This document shows positions 36,602-45,838 of a stretch of 64,000 nucleotides of DNA, piece after piece. This stretch comes from Mycolicibacterium goodii (lineage in GTDB: Bacteria; Actinomycetota; Actinomycetes; Mycobacteriales; Mycobacteriaceae). A model generated the notes under the pieces. That model made no database searches. It worked only from the letters and a program-made list of their open reading frames with translations, and had not been told where the DNA came from. The translations under genes were made by a program, and so were the position numbers. Location: assembly GCF_022370755.2 (NCBI RefSeq), contig NZ_CP092364.2, forward strand, positions 4,030,001 through 4,094,000. The letters are read 5' to 3'. Within the stretch, counting starts at the first letter, position 1. Every line of letters starts with the position of its first letter.

Positions 36602-37495
36602 CTACGCCCCCTTGTTCGCCCGCTTGCGCCGAGAGTTTCCAACCACCAGCCCGGCCCGCACCGCCAGCGCGCCCCGGATAGCCCACCGTAATGGGGCCTG
36701 CCAGACCGCGGGGTAGCGATCAGCCAGAAAAGTGTAGGTACTGCGGTGATGGGCGGCCAAATTGCGCGCCGGGTCGCGTCCGGTGGAATGCCCCTTGTAG
36801 TGCAGGACTTCCGCCGAGGGCACGTAGATGTTCTGCCACCCCGCCCGATCCAACCGGTCGCCGAGGTCGACGTCCTCCATGTACATGAAGTAGCGCTCGT
36901 CGAAGCCACCGATCTCATCAAATGCGCTGCGGCGCAACAATAAACACGATCCAGACAGCCATCCCACGGGTCGCTCGGTCGGCTCCTCGCGCTCCTGCCG
37001 GTAGGCCGCGGTCCACGGGTTGTTCTTCCAGAAGGGGCCGACGACCGCATGCAGCCCGCCGCGCACGAGGCTCGGCTGGTGCCGCGCCGACGGGTACACC
37101 GCGCCGTCGGGGTCGCGGATCAGCGGTCCGAACGCACCGGCATGCGGCCAGCGGTCGGACGCCTCGAGAAGGAGGTCGATCGAATTCGGCCCCCACTGCA
37201 CATCCGGGTTGGCCACCACGAGGAAGTCGGTGCCCTCGCCGCCGGTCAAGTGCGCCACGGCCCGGTTGACCGCGCTGCCGTAGCCGAGGTTTGCGCCGGT
37301 GCGCAGCAGGCGCACATTCTGATAGCGCTGCTCGGCCTCCTCCGGCACACCGTCGGTCGAACCGTTGTCGGCCATGATCACCGTCACCGGACGATCGGTC
37401 GCCAGCGACAGAGACGACAGGAACCGGTCCAGGTGGGGGCCCGGCGAATACGTCACCGTCACGACCACCAGGGGGCGGGCATCGTCCTTCGTCAC
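36602..37495 (-). CDS. wbbL: Rhamnosyltransferase WbbL (arabinogalactan linker)
   Basis: WbbL adds L-rhamnose to GlcNAc-PP-decaprenol, forming the linker that ties arabinogalactan to peptidoglycan. The GTG at 37495 overlaps the rmlD stop and gives 297 residues. It is a GT-A family 2 enzyme: VVVTVTYSPG, VIMADNGSTDGVPEEA, VVANPDVQWGPNSIDLLLEA, GWLSGSCLLLRRSAFDEIGGFDERYFMYMED (split here into contiguous motifs). Essential in mycobacteria. The adjacent rmlD makes its donor dTDP-rhamnose. Confidence 0.94.
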   Translation of the reverse strand: MTKDDARPLVVVTVTYSPGPHLDRFLSSLSLATDRPVTVIMADNGSTDGVPEEAEQRYQNVRLLRTGANLGYGSAVNRAVAHLTGGEGTDFLVVANPDVQWGPNSIDLLLEASDRWPHAGAFGPLIRDPDGAVYPSARHQPSLVRGGLHAVVGPFWKNNPWTAAYRQEREEPTERPVGWLSGSCLLLRRSAFDEIGGFDERYFMYMEDVDLGDRLDRAGWQNIYVPSAEVLHYKGHSTGRDPARNLAAHHRSTYTFLADRYPAVWQAPLRWAIRGALAVRAGLVVGNSRRKRANKGA

Positions 37496-38382
37496 GGCGT
37501 AGAGGGTAGCGGGCCGTCGGCAGTGGCCCCCACCACCGCAGTCACCGCGGCTTGCAGCGCCTCCCGCCAATCCCGCAGCGGGGTCAGACCCGCCTGCGCC
37601 GACCGTTGCGCCGAAAGGACCGTGTAATTGGGCCGCGGCGCCGGACGCGGATGCCGGTCGCTGCCGACGGGCCGCACGCGTTCCGGATCGGCGCCGACCG
37701 CCGCGAACGTTGCGCGCGCCTGGTCGAAGCGGCTGGCTGCGCCCGCATTGGCGGCATGCAGGATCCCCGGCTGGACACCGCCGTCGACGATCTCCAACAG
37801 CGCACTCACCAGGTCGCCGGTATAGGTAGGTGAACCCACCTGATCGGCAACGACGTCCACGGTGCCGTCGCCGGCGGCCAGCCTGCGCATGGTCGCCACG
37901 AAGTCCGAACCGTCGGCGCCGCGGTACACCCACGCGGTCCGCACGACGTGCGCGTCGGGCTTGGCGGTAAGCACGGCCCGCTCGCCGTCCAGCTTGGTGC
38001 GGCCGTAGATGTTGATGGGACCGGTCTCGTCGTCGATCTCATAGGGAGTGTCGCGCTCACCGCCACCGAACACATAGTCGGTGGAGATGTGGATGAGCCC
38101 GGCGTCGACCGCCGCGCACACCCTGGCGAGATTGCCGGGGCCGACCGCGTTGACCGCGTGGGCGCGTTCTGGCTCCGCCTCGGCCTTGTCGACCTGCGTG
38201 TATGCCGCGCAGTTGATCACCACGTCACCGTTCGCGACGAATCGCCGCACCGCGTCCTCGTCGGTGATGTCACATTGCGAGGACGTGAGGGCGAGCACGG
38301 TGTGCCCCTTCGCGGCGGCCTGATCAGCCAAAACACGACCGACCATGCCGCCTGCCCCGGTGATGACTATCCGTTGCACCAT
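37492..38382 (-). CDS. rmlD: dTDP-4-dehydrorhamnose reductase
   Basis: RmlD performs the last step of dTDP-L-rhamnose synthesis with NADPH. The ATG at 38382 gives 296 residues. An N-terminal Rossmann motif IVITGAGGMVGRVL, STDYVFGGG and the catalytic YGRTKLDGE (Tyr-x3-Lys) identify it. First gene of the rmlD-wbbL-manC operon; divergent from the LCP gene with 67 bases between. Longer upstream frame is not supported. Confidence 0.95.
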   Translation of the reverse strand: MVQRIVITGAGGMVGRVLADQAAAKGHTVLALTSSQCDITDEDAVRRFVANGDVVINCAAYTQVDKAEAEPERAHAVNAVGPGNLARVCAAVDAGLIHISTDYVFGGGERDTPYEIDDETGPINIYGRTKLDGERAVLTAKPDAHVVRTAWVYRGADGSDFVATMRRLAAGDGTVDVVADQVGSPTYTGDLVSALLEIVDGGVQPGILHAANAGAASRFDQARATFAAVGADPERVRPVGSDRHPRPAPRPNYTVLSAQRSAQAGLTPLRDWREALQAAVTAVVGATADGPLPSTP

Positions 38383-38449
38383 GGTGACGAGTCTGGCACG
38401 CCGGTCATCGTTACCCGGCTCACGTCGGGTCCGCCAGTAGCCTGGGCAG

Positions 38450-39940
38450 GTGCCCATCCCGTTGATCAGGACCATTGCTGTGGCCGCAGCGTCGGCCGTG
38501 GTGCTCGGAACAGGGGTGGCCTGGACCCAGGTCCGGTCGTTCGAATCCGGTATCAACCACATCAGCTCGTCGGCGCTGGGCGGCGGCGGCGAGGACGGCG
38601 CGATCGACATCCTGCTCGTCGGCATCGACAGCCGCACGGATGCTCACGGCAACCCGCTGTCCCCCGAGGAGCTCGCGACGCTGCGGGCCGGCGACGACGT
38701 GTCGACCAACACCGACACCATCATCCTCGTCCGCATCCCGAACAACGGGACGTCGGCGACCGCGATCTCGATCCCCCGCGACTCATATGTCGAGGCGCCC
38801 GGCTGGGGAAAGATGAAGATCAACGGCGTCTTCGGAGACGTGAAGCTCGACCGCATGAAGCAGCTCGTCGAGGTCGAGGGCGAGGATCCGACGGTCGCCG
38901 AGCCGCAGGCCACCGAGGCCGGTCGCGAGATGCTCATCCAAACGGTCGCCGATCTCACCGGCGTCACCGTCGACCATTACGCCGAGATCGGGCTGCTCGG
39001 CTTCGCACTCATCACCGATGCGCTCGGCGGCGTCAACGTGTGTCTGAACAACCCGGTCTACGAACCGCTCTCGGGTGCCGACTTCGCGGCCGGTTGGCAG
39101 AAGCTCAACGGCCCACAGGCTTTGAGCTTCGTGCGGCAGCGGCACGGCCTCCCCCGCGGCGACCTGGACCGTGTCACCCGGCAGCAGGCGTTCATGGCTT
39201 CGCTCGCGCACGAGGCGCTTTCGAGCAAGACCTTGTCGAGCCCGGCCACGCTGGGACGGATCCAGGACGCCGTGCAGCGTTCGGTGGTGATCTCCGACGG
39301 TTGGAACATCATGGATTTCATCAGCCAGCTGCAGAACCTGGCCGGCGGGAATGTCGCGTTCGCGACCATTCCGATCCTGCGTGAGGACGGCTGGAGCGAC
39401 GACGGGATGCAGAGCGTCGTGCGGGTGGACCCGCAACAGGTCCGCGACTGGGTGACGAGCCTGCTCCAAGGCCAGGACGAGGGCAAAACCGAGGAACTCG
39501 CCTACTCGCCGGCCAAGACCACCGTCGAGGTGCTCAACGGCACCGACATCAACGGTCTGGCCGCCTCGGTGTCTCAGGTGCTCACCCAGAAGGGCTTCAC
39601 GCCGGGCGACACCGGCAACCATGAGGGTGGGCCGGTGGCCGGCAGTCAGGTGCTGGCGGCCAAATCCGATGATCTCGGCGCCCAGGAGGTCGCGAAGAAT
39701 CTCGGCGGGCTGCCGGTGCATGAGGATTCGTCGATTCCCGCGGGATCGGTCCGGGTGGTGCTCGGCGACGACTACACCGGGCCCGGCTCCGGGCTCGACG
39801 GCAGCGCTCCGCTGACCTCGGTGGACGCCGCCTCGTCCACCGCGAACGGCTACGCCGACGGTTCGGACGGCAGTGAGACGCCCCCACCCCCGCCGTCACC
39901 GATTCTCACTGCGGGTTCCGACCCGCAGTGCGTGAACTGA
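38450..39940 (+). CDS. LytR-CpsA-Psr (LCP) cell-wall ligase
   Basis: A 496-residue secreted/membrane-anchored protein. The GTG start is followed by one signal-anchor helix (IAVAAASAVVLGTGVAW). The LCP domain contains IDILLVGIDSRTDAHG, NTDTIILVRIP, AISIPRDSYVEAPG and LSFVRQRHG..GDLDR, which hold the Arg/Asp residues for pyrophosphate lipid binding. From ~residue 360 a LytR_C domain follows (VEVLNGTDINGLAASVSQVL), then a Pro/Ser tail. LCP proteins attach arabinogalactan to peptidoglycan; next to rmlD/wbbL this matches Rv3267 (Lcp1). Confidence 0.93.
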   Translation: MPIPLIRTIAVAAASAVVLGTGVAWTQVRSFESGINHISSSALGGGGEDGAIDILLVGIDSRTDAHGNPLSPEELATLRAGDDVSTNTDTIILVRIPNNGTSATAISIPRDSYVEAPGWGKMKINGVFGDVKLDRMKQLVEVEGEDPTVAEPQATEAGREMLIQTVADLTGVTVDHYAEIGLLGFALITDALGGVNVCLNNPVYEPLSGADFAAGWQKLNGPQALSFVRQRHGLPRGDLDRVTRQQAFMASLAHEALSSKTLSSPATLGRIQDAVQRSVVISDGWNIMDFISQLQNLAGGNVAFATIPILREDGWSDDGMQSVVRVDPQQVRDWVTSLLQGQDEGKTEELAYSPAKTTVEVLNGTDINGLAASVSQVLTQKGFTPGDTGNHEGGPVAGSQVLAAKSDDLGAQEVAKNLGGLPVHEDSSIPAGSVRVVLGDDYTGPGSGLDGSAPLTSVDAASSTANGYADGSDGSETPPPPPSPILTAGSDPQCVN

Positions 39941-39962
39941 CCGATCACCGAATGAGCGAGCA

Positions 39963-40667
39963 ATGAGCACAGTCAGCGGCGCCGTGCTGGATCCACTGTT
40001 GGCGTCCGATCCGGCCGGACCTCGGATCACGTACTACGACGACGCCACCGGCGAACGCATCGAGCTGTCCGCCGTGACCCTGGCCAACTGGGCGGCCAAG
40101 ACGGCCAACCTGTTACGCGACGAGCTGGGTGCGGGTCCGCAGACCCGTGTCGCCGTGCTGCTGCCCGCGCACTGGCAGACCGCCGCGGTGCTGTTCGGGA
40201 TCTGGTGGATCGGGGCCGAGGTCGTGTTGGAGGGCTCTGCCGACATCGCGCTGTGCACCCGTGACCGGCTCGACGACGCGGACGACGCCGTGTCGGGCGG
40301 TGAGGTCGCGGTGCTCTCGCTCGATCCGTTCGGCAAGCCTGCCGCCGATCTCCCGGTGGGCGTGACCGACTATGCGACGTCGGTGCGCGTGCACGGCGAT
40401 CAGATCGTGCCTGAGCGCCATCCGGGACCGGCGCTGGCCGGCCAGTCTGTCGACGAGGTTCTCGCCGCGGCTCGAAATGCCGCGGTCTCAAGCGGTTTCA
40501 CCGCGAGCGACCGCGTGCTCTCGACCGCGACATGGGGTACCCCGGACGAACTCGTCGCAAATCTGCTGTCGGTGTTCGTCGTCGGCGCGTCGCTCGTACA
40601 GGTTGCCAATCCCGACCCCGCCGCGCAGGAGCGCCGACGCCAGACCGAAAAAGTCACCCGCGGTTAG
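39963..40667 (+). CDS. TIGR03089 family protein (truncated acyl-adenylate-like)
   Basis: A 234-residue protein of the Rv3268 type. The N-terminal part (ITYYDDATGERIELSAVTLANW and AVLLPAHWQTAAVLFGIWW) resembles the first ~200 residues of AMP-binding acyl-CoA synthetases, but the adenylate P-loop and C-terminal domain are absent. It is probably not a ligase in the usual sense. Conserved downstream of the LCP gene in actinobacteria; function unknown. Confidence 0.85.
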   Translation: MSTVSGAVLDPLLASDPAGPRITYYDDATGERIELSAVTLANWAAKTANLLRDELGAGPQTRVAVLLPAHWQTAAVLFGIWWIGAEVVLEGSADIALCTRDRLDDADDAVSGGEVAVLSLDPFGKPAADLPVGVTDYATSVRVHGDQIVPERHPGPALAGQSVDEVLAAARNAAVSSGFTASDRVLSTATWGTPDELVANLLSVFVVGASLVQVANPDPAAQERRRQTEKVTRG

Positions 40668-40700
40668 GACTTGTCGGACCCGGCGGGTCACTTTTTCTGC

Positions 40701-40758
40701 CGAGCAGACGTGAACTGCCCGATTTTCACGGGGAAATGGGCAGTTTCACGTCTGCTCG
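40701..40758. terminator. Large inverted repeat between TIGR03089 gene and fadE25
   Basis: CGAGCAGACGTGAACTGCCC (40701-40720) pairs with GGGCAGTTTCACGTCTGCTCG (40738-40758) over 20 bp with one bulged T. The 17-base loop is AT-richer. It fills the gap between two convergent genes and probably acts as a two-way terminator. The length and bulge are more typical of a dispersed repeat element than of a simple terminator. Confidence 0.7.
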
Positions 40759-40763
40759 CGGAA

Positions 40764-41933
40764 CTACTTCAGCAGGGCGCGGCTCATGACCACGCGCTGG
40801 ATCTGGTTGGTGCCCTCGTAGATCTGGGTGATCTTGGCATCACGCATCATCCGCTCGACCGGGAAGTCCTGCGTGTACCCGGCGCCACCGAACAGCTGCA
40901 CCGCATCGGTGGTGACCTCCATGGCCACATCCGAGGCAAAACACTTGCTCGCCGCCGAGATGAACCCCAGCTGGCCCTCGCCGCGCTCGGCGCGCGCTGC
41001 GGCGGTGTACACCATCAACCGGGCGGCCTCGACCTTCATCGCCATGTCGGCCAGCATGAACTGCACCGCCTGGAAATCACTGATCGACGTGCCGAACTGC
41101 TTGCGGTCCTTGGTGTACTCGATCGCCGCGTCCAGTGCACCTTGCGCGATACCCACGGCCTGCGCACCGATCGTCGGCCGGGTGTGATCCAGCGTCGCCA
41201 ACGCGGTCTTGAACCCCGTCCCCGGCTCACCGATGATCCGGTCCCCGGGAATGCGGCAGTTCTCGAAATACAACTCGGTGGTCGGCGAACCCTTGATGCC
41301 GAGCTTGCGCTCCTTGGGCCCCACCGAAAAACCCTCGTCGTCCTTGTGCACCATGAACGCCGAGATGCCGTTGGCGCCCTTGTCCGGATCGGTCACCGCC
41401 ATCACCGTGTACCAGGAAGACTTGCCGCCGTTGGTGATCCAGCACTTGGTGCCGTTGAGGATCCAGTCGTCCCCGTCGGCCTTGGCACGGGTGCGCATGC
41501 TCGCCGCATCACTACCCGCCTCACGCTCGGACAACGCATACGACGCCATCGCCTCGCCAGAAGCCAACGACGGCAACACCTTCTGCTTGAGTTCCTCGGA
41601 ACCGCGCAGGATCAGGCCCATCGTGCCCAGCTTGTTGACCGCCGGGATCAACGACGCCGACGCGTCGACCCGCGCGACCTCTTCGATCACGATGCACGCC
41701 GCGACTGAATCCGCACCCTGGCCCCCGTACTCCTCGGGCACGTGTACGGCGTTGAAACCCGAGGCGTTCAACGCGTCGAGCGCCTCCTGGGGGAACCGGG
41801 CCAGCTCGTCGACCTCGGCCGCGTGCGGAGCGATCTCCTTCTCCGCCAAGGCCCGGATCGCCGCACGCAGCTCCTGGTGTTCCTCGGGCAGCTGAAACAG
41901 ATCGAATGATGGGTTACCGCCCCAACCAGCCAT
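40764..41933 (-). CDS. fadE25: Acyl-CoA dehydrogenase FadE25
   Basis: A 389-residue FAD enzyme that introduces the alpha-beta double bond in acyl-CoA. AAGGAG precedes the ATG by seven bases. Signatures are YALSEREAGSDAASM, GTKCWITNGG, and the C-terminal QLFGGAGYTQDFPVERMMRDAKI with IYEGTNQIQR; the catalytic Glu is in IYEGT. Conserved next to purE/purK (Rv3274c). A TetR gene is divergently transcribed and may regulate it. Confidence 0.95.
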   Translation of the reverse strand: MAGWGGNPSFDLFQLPEEHQELRAAIRALAEKEIAPHAAEVDELARFPQEALDALNASGFNAVHVPEEYGGQGADSVAACIVIEEVARVDASASLIPAVNKLGTMGLILRGSEELKQKVLPSLASGEAMASYALSEREAGSDAASMRTRAKADGDDWILNGTKCWITNGGKSSWYTVMAVTDPDKGANGISAFMVHKDDEGFSVGPKERKLGIKGSPTTELYFENCRIPGDRIIGEPGTGFKTALATLDHTRPTIGAQAVGIAQGALDAAIEYTKDRKQFGTSISDFQAVQFMLADMAMKVEAARLMVYTAAARAERGEGQLGFISAASKCFASDVAMEVTTDAVQLFGGAGYTQDFPVERMMRDAKITQIYEGTNQIQRVVMSRALLK

Positions 41934-42013
41934 GATCTTCTCCTTAGCGCTCTTCGCTCTCTGGTTTCAATCGTTGCCCGGACGGCACATCTAGTACATC
42001 GCCCTGCTACTTT

Positions 42014-42028
42014 TGGTACCCAGTACCA
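42014..42028. promoter_or_regulatory. Palindromic operator between fadE25 and the TetR gene
   Basis: TGGTAC-CCA-GTACCA is a perfect inverted repeat with 6-base arms, 35 bases upstream of the tetR start. A half-site GAGTACCCAAGG follows at about 42042. The location in the divergent gap suggests an autoregulatory TetR site that could also control fadE25. Confidence 0.6.
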
Positions 42029-42063
42029 TACCACCGGAACTGAGTACCCAAGGAGGTGCGCCC

Positions 42064-42729
42064 ATGTCCGACCTGCCGAGCACCCGGGACCGGCTGGTGA
42101 GCGCGGCGTTCGATCTGTTCGAGGAACGCGGATACGAGGCCGCCAGCGTCGATGACATCGCGGCACGCGCGGGAGTGGGACGCACCACGGCGTTTCGTCA
42201 GTTCGGATCGAAAGAGGCGTTGATCTTCCCCGAGCACGAGGCGTTGCTGCGCCGCGCCGACGAGAGGTTGTCGACGGCGCCGGCCGAAGCTCTTCCTGCC
42301 GAAGTCATCGCGGTGGCGACCTCGGTGTTCGAGCACTATCTCGCGGAAGGCGAGCGGGCACGGACGCGGTATCGGCTCACGCGCTCGGTACCTGCCCTGC
42401 GCGACTTCGAAACGGCGGTGGTGTCGCGGTATGCACGGCTGTTCGCCCGGCACCTGCGCGCCGCGCAGGCCAGGGAACAGACCAAGGATTGGACGGCAGG
42501 CCTTCGCGCAGAACTGTTCGCCAACGCCGTCGTCGCTGCACACAATCACGTACTGCGCCGATGGCTGCGCGGCGACGTGTCCAGCCCACGGTCGGACCTC
42601 GCCGAGGCATTGGCCGCCACCTGGCCGATCTACCGGGGCGGCAGCGGCCGCACCGCGGTTGTGGTGCTCTCGACCGATGAACCGATCGAATCTCTGACCC
42701 CCCGGATTCGAGAGCTCATCGGCGATTGA
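42064..42729 (+). CDS. TetR-family transcriptional regulator
   Basis: The ATG at 42064 follows AAGGAGGTG; product 221 residues. The N-terminal helix-turn-helix reads ASVDDIAARAGVGRTTAFRQFGSKEAL. The C-terminal ligand domain is typical all-helical. Divergent from fadE25 with a palindromic site between, so it probably controls its own gene and the acyl-CoA dehydrogenase. The ligand is unknown; acyl-CoA is a guess from context. Confidence 0.88.
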   Translation: MSDLPSTRDRLVSAAFDLFEERGYEAASVDDIAARAGVGRTTAFRQFGSKEALIFPEHEALLRRADERLSTAPAEALPAEVIAVATSVFEHYLAEGERARTRYRLTRSVPALRDFETAVVSRYARLFARHLRAAQAREQTKDWTAGLRAELFANAVVAAHNHVLRRWLRGDVSSPRSDLAEALAATWPIYRGGSGRTAVVVLSTDEPIESLTPRIRELIGD

Positions 42730-42760
42730 CCCCGGACGGGGGTTGCTGACGCGCCGGGTT

Positions 42761-43270
42761 TCAGCCCTCGCCCAACAGACGCTCCCGCAACGCCTCGTCT
42801 TTGGCCAGCACCATGGCTTCGAGGTCGGCCTGGAAGGTCGTCATCTTGGCGCGAAGTCCCGCGTCGGCGGATCCGAGGATGCGTACGGCAAGCAGTCCGG
42901 CGTTGCGGGCCCCGCCGATCGAGACCGTCGCCACCGGTACACCGGCGGGCATCTGCACGATCGACAGCAGTGAATCCATGCCGTCGAGGCGCGCCAACGG
43001 GACCGGCACGCCGATCACCGGCAGCGGGGTCGCCGACGCGACCATGCCGGGAAGATGGGCCGCCCCACCGGCGCCCGCGATGATCACCTCGATACCGCGG
43101 TCGGCGGCGTTCTTGGCGTAGTCGAGCATGCGTCCCGGCGTGCGATGCGCCGACACGACACCGACCTCGAACGGCACCTCGAACTCGGCCAGTGCCTCCG
43201 CGGCATCCGACATCACCGACCAGTCGCTGTCGCTGCCCATGATGAGCCCGACCCGCGGCTTACCTGCCAT
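42761..43270 (-). CDS. purE: N5-carboxyaminoimidazole ribonucleotide mutase
   Basis: PurE moves the carboxylate from N5 to C4 of CAIR in purine synthesis. The ATG at 43270 follows AGGAGG, giving 169 residues. Motifs: [40 protein letters not shown] and the [12 protein letters not shown] tail. Located 31 bases after purK, which supplies its substrate. Confidence 0.96.
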   Translation of the reverse strand: MAGKPRVGLIMGSDSDWSVMSDAAEALAEFEVPFEVGVVSAHRTPGRMLDYAKNAADRGIEVIIAGAGGAAHLPGMVASATPLPVIGVPVPLARLDGMDSLLSIVQMPAGVPVATVSIGGARNAGLLAVRILGSADAGLRAKMTTFQADLEAMVLAKDEALRERLLGEG

Positions 43271-43301
43271 CACTCGCCTCCTGAAGCGTCCGAGAACCCC
43301 G

Positions 43302-44507
43302 TCATCGGTGCGGATCCCATCCGTCGGTCCACACCCCGTGCGACAGCCAGTGCGCCGCTCGCACCGCGCGTTCGCGCACCTCATCCATGTCCGAGCCGAG
43401 CACGTTGACGTGCCCGAGCTTGCGTCCCGGCCGCTCGCCTTTGCCGTACAGGTGCACCTTGGCGTCCGGGATCCGCGCGAACAGGTGATGCAGCCGTTCG
43501 TCCATCGACATCTGCGGGGTCTCGGGCGCGCCGAGCACATTGGCCATCGCCACCGCAGACGCGATCGCGGCGGTATCGCCCAGCGGATAGTCGAGCACGG
43601 CGCGCAGATGCTGCTCGAACTGGCTGGTCACCGAGCCGTTCATGGTCCAGTGCCCCGAGTTGTGCGGCCGCATGGCCAGTTCGTTGACCAGCAGCATGCC
43701 ATCGACGGTCTCGAACAGCTCGACGGCCAGCACGCCGACGACACCGAGTTCGGCGGCCAGACGCAGGCCGAGTTGCTGCGCCTCCACACGCAGTTCCTCA
43801 CTCAGCCCCGGGGCGGGGGCATACGCCTCGACGCAGATGCCGTCGCGCTGGACGGTCTCGACGACCGGCCACGCCGCGCCCTGCCCGAACGGGGACCGCG
43901 CCACGAGGGCGGCGAGTTCCCGGCGCATCTCCACACGTTCCTCGGCGAGCAACGCGACCCCGTCGGCCAGGTAGCGCTCGACGATGCCGCGAGCCTGCGC
44001 CACGTCGTCGGCCATCATGACGCCTTTGCCGTCGTAGCCGCCGCGGACGGTCTTGATCACCACGGGGCCGCCGATCTGGCGGACAAACTCCTCGATGTCG
44101 GCAACCGACCCGATCGCGGCGAAGCGCGGGACCGGCGCGCCGATCGCCTGCAGCTTGGTGCGCATCAGCAACTTGTCCTGCGCGTGCACCAGGGCCGCCG
44201 GCGGCGGAGCGACCGCCACGCCTTCGGCGACGAGCTTCTCGAGGTGCTCGGTGGGCACGTGCTCGTGGTCGAACGTCAGGACTGCGGCGCCATCCGCCGC
44301 CCGGCGCAGCGCATCGAGGTCGGTGTGGGAGCCGATGACGACGTCGGAGGTCACCTGGGCGGCGGATTCGTCTGGCGCGGTCGCGAGCACGCGAAGGGTC
44401 TGCCCCAGCGCGATCGCCGCCTGGTGGGTCATCCTGGCGAGTTGCCCGCCACCGATCATCGCCACCACAGGGGGCTTGTTGGAAGTAGTCGGCACAGTTG
44501 TCGGCAC
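43302..44507 (-). CDS. purK: N5-carboxyaminoimidazole ribonucleotide synthase
   Basis: PurK uses ATP and bicarbonate to carboxylate AIR. A 401-residue ATP-grasp protein: N-terminal [22 protein letters not shown]-binding GGYDGKGV, and the metal site [24 protein letters not shown]. Followed by purE as an operon. Divergent from the gtrA gene. Confidence 0.96.
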   Translation of the reverse strand: MPTTVPTTSNKPPVVAMIGGGQLARMTHQAAIALGQTLRVLATAPDESAAQVTSDVVIGSHTDLDALRRAADGAAVLTFDHEHVPTEHLEKLVAEGVAVAPPPAALVHAQDKLLMRTKLQAIGAPVPRFAAIGSVADIEEFVRQIGGPVVIKTVRGGYDGKGVMMADDVAQARGIVERYLADGVALLAEERVEMRRELAALVARSPFGQGAAWPVVETVQRDGICVEAYAPAPGLSEELRVEAQQLGLRLAAELGVVGVLAVELFETVDGMLLVNELAMRPHNSGHWTMNGSVTSQFEQHLRAVLDYPLGDTAAIASAVAMANVLGAPETPQMSMDERLHHLFARIPDAKVHLYGKGERPGRKLGHVNVLGSDMDEVRERAVRAAHWLSHGVWTDGWDPHR

Positions 44508-44617
44508 GAGCCCATCGTTTCATGAGCCCATCGCGCGCTTGTCATGGCCAGGTCATTGACCTGCGGTTAAGGTACGGCTTCGTCATCGCACCGCTCGTTT
44601 ACGTACACTGCCTACCT

Positions 44618-45289
44618 GTGTCCTTTGCCGATGCGACAATCGCGCGCCTACCGCGGTTCGTCCGTCCCTACGCCGAACAACATCACGAACTGATCAAGTT
44701 CGCGATCGTCGGCGCGACGACGTTCGTGATCGACACGACGATCTTCTACACGCTCAAGCTCACGATCCTTGAGCCCAAGCCGGTGACCGCCAAGATCATC
44801 GCGGGCATCGTCGCGGTGATCGCCTCCTACATCCTCAATCGGGAGTGGAGTTTTCAGAATCGCGGGGGGCGTGAGCGCCATCACGAGGCGTTGTTGTTCT
44901 TCGCGTTCAGTGGGGTCGGCGTGCTGTTGTCGATGGCACCGCTGTACTTCTCCAGTTACGTGCTCGGCCTTCGCGTGCCCGAGGTGTCGCTGACGGTCGA
45001 GAACATCGCCGACTTCGTCTCCGCCTACATCTTGGGCAACCTGCTCCAGATGGCGTTCCGGTTCTGGGCTTTCCGCCGCTGGGTGTTCCCCGACGAACTC
45101 GGGGGCGCCCATGATCTGGCGCTGGAGTCCGCGCTCACCGGTGGCGGGATCGCCGAGGTGTTCGAGGAGCACGCCGAACACAAGCGCGATGCCGCAACCG
45201 TCACGCCACTGCGCAATCCCAGCCGCCGCAAACGCGCCGCCCGACTGGGCGAATCTCCCGACGAGCCCAGGATTTCGAGAACTTCCTGA
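44618..45289 (+). CDS. GtrA-family membrane protein
   Basis: The GTG at 44618 gives 223 residues. Four transmembrane segments form the GtrA fold: LIKFAIVGATTFVIDTTIFY, AKIIAGIVAVIASYILNREW, ALLFFAFSGVGVLLSMAPLY and ADFVSAYILGNLLQMAFRFW. GtrA proteins flip or position polyprenyl-phosphate sugars for cell-wall glycosylation. The C-terminal ~60 residues are a basic cytosolic tail. A TACACT -10-like hexamer (44604-44609) lies eight bases before the GTG, so the mRNA may be leaderless. Equivalent to Rv3277. Confidence 0.85.
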   Translation: MSFADATIARLPRFVRPYAEQHHELIKFAIVGATTFVIDTTIFYTLKLTILEPKPVTAKIIAGIVAVIASYILNREWSFQNRGGRERHHEALLFFAFSGVGVLLSMAPLYFSSYVLGLRVPEVSLTVENIADFVSAYILGNLLQMAFRFWAFRRWVFPDELGGAHDLALESALTGGGIAEVFEEHAEHKRDAATVTPLRNPSRRKRAARLGESPDEPRISRTS

Positions 45290-45340
45290 CGCTACGTCGC
45301 GCTCGGCGTGCTCGACGCACGGATCGACCGCTTGCGGGGG

Positions 45341-45490
45341 TCAGGCGTTCCGTTTGGCCCACCCGATGATCGCGGTGGCGACGAACAGTGCGGCGCCGAG
45401 CACGACCAACCAGAACAGTCCTTTGATGACCATCCCGAGCACGATGCAGATCAACCAGATCACCAGCAGCGCAACGATGAGACCCATCAC
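45341..45490 (-). CDS. Small hydrophobic membrane protein (49 aa)
   Basis: Translation from GTG 45490 (or ATG 45487) gives 49 residues with two hydrophobic helices (LIVALLVIWLICIVLGMVI, LFWLVVLGAALFVATAIIGW) and a basic C-terminus. AAGGGG lies six bases before the GTG. It begins 47 bases after the CsbD gene on the same strand, so the two may be one stress-type unit. Function unknown. Confidence 0.75.
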   Translation of the reverse strand: MMGLIVALLVIWLICIVLGMVIKGLFWLVVLGAALFVATAIIGWAKRNA

Positions 45491-45537
45491 GACAGACCCC
45501 TTTCAGAGCTGGGCAGCCGACCGCTCACTGTCGGATC

Positions 45538-45711
45538 TCACTTCTTGAAGGCGTCCTTGACCTTCTCGCCGGCTTGCTTCAGATTTCCGGTGGCCTGGTC
45601 TTTGTGGCCTTCGGCCTCGGTGTCCCTGTCCCCGGTCGCCTGTCCGACCTTCTCCTTGGCCTTGCCTGCCATTTCTTCGGCCTTGTTTTTCGCCTTGTCG
45701 ACGGCACTCAT
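45538..45711 (-). CDS. CsbD-like general stress protein
   Basis: The ATG at 45711 follows GAGGAGA; product 57 residues, almost entirely charged and Ala/Gly: KAKNKAEEMAGKAKEKVGQA then GHKDQATGNLKQAGEKVKDA. This is the CsbD repeat pattern of small hydrophilic stress proteins, SigB-controlled in Bacillus. In mycobacteria such genes are usually SigF-dependent. A GGTTT upstream (about 45764-45768 on the minus strand) lacks a good GGGTA partner, so control is not settled. Confidence 0.9.
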   Translation of the reverse strand: MSAVDKAKNKAEEMAGKAKEKVGQATGDRDTEAEGHKDQATGNLKQAGEKVKDAFKK

Positions 45712-45838
45712 GAATTCGTCTCCTCGTAGGTACCGGCCCCGGCTCGCCGGTCTGGCGAAAACCGTTGAGCGTTGTGCGGACACGGTGAGACTGCCCTGGC
45801 TCGGCCCGCGCCAAACGCCGAGACTCCGGGCGTGCGCG

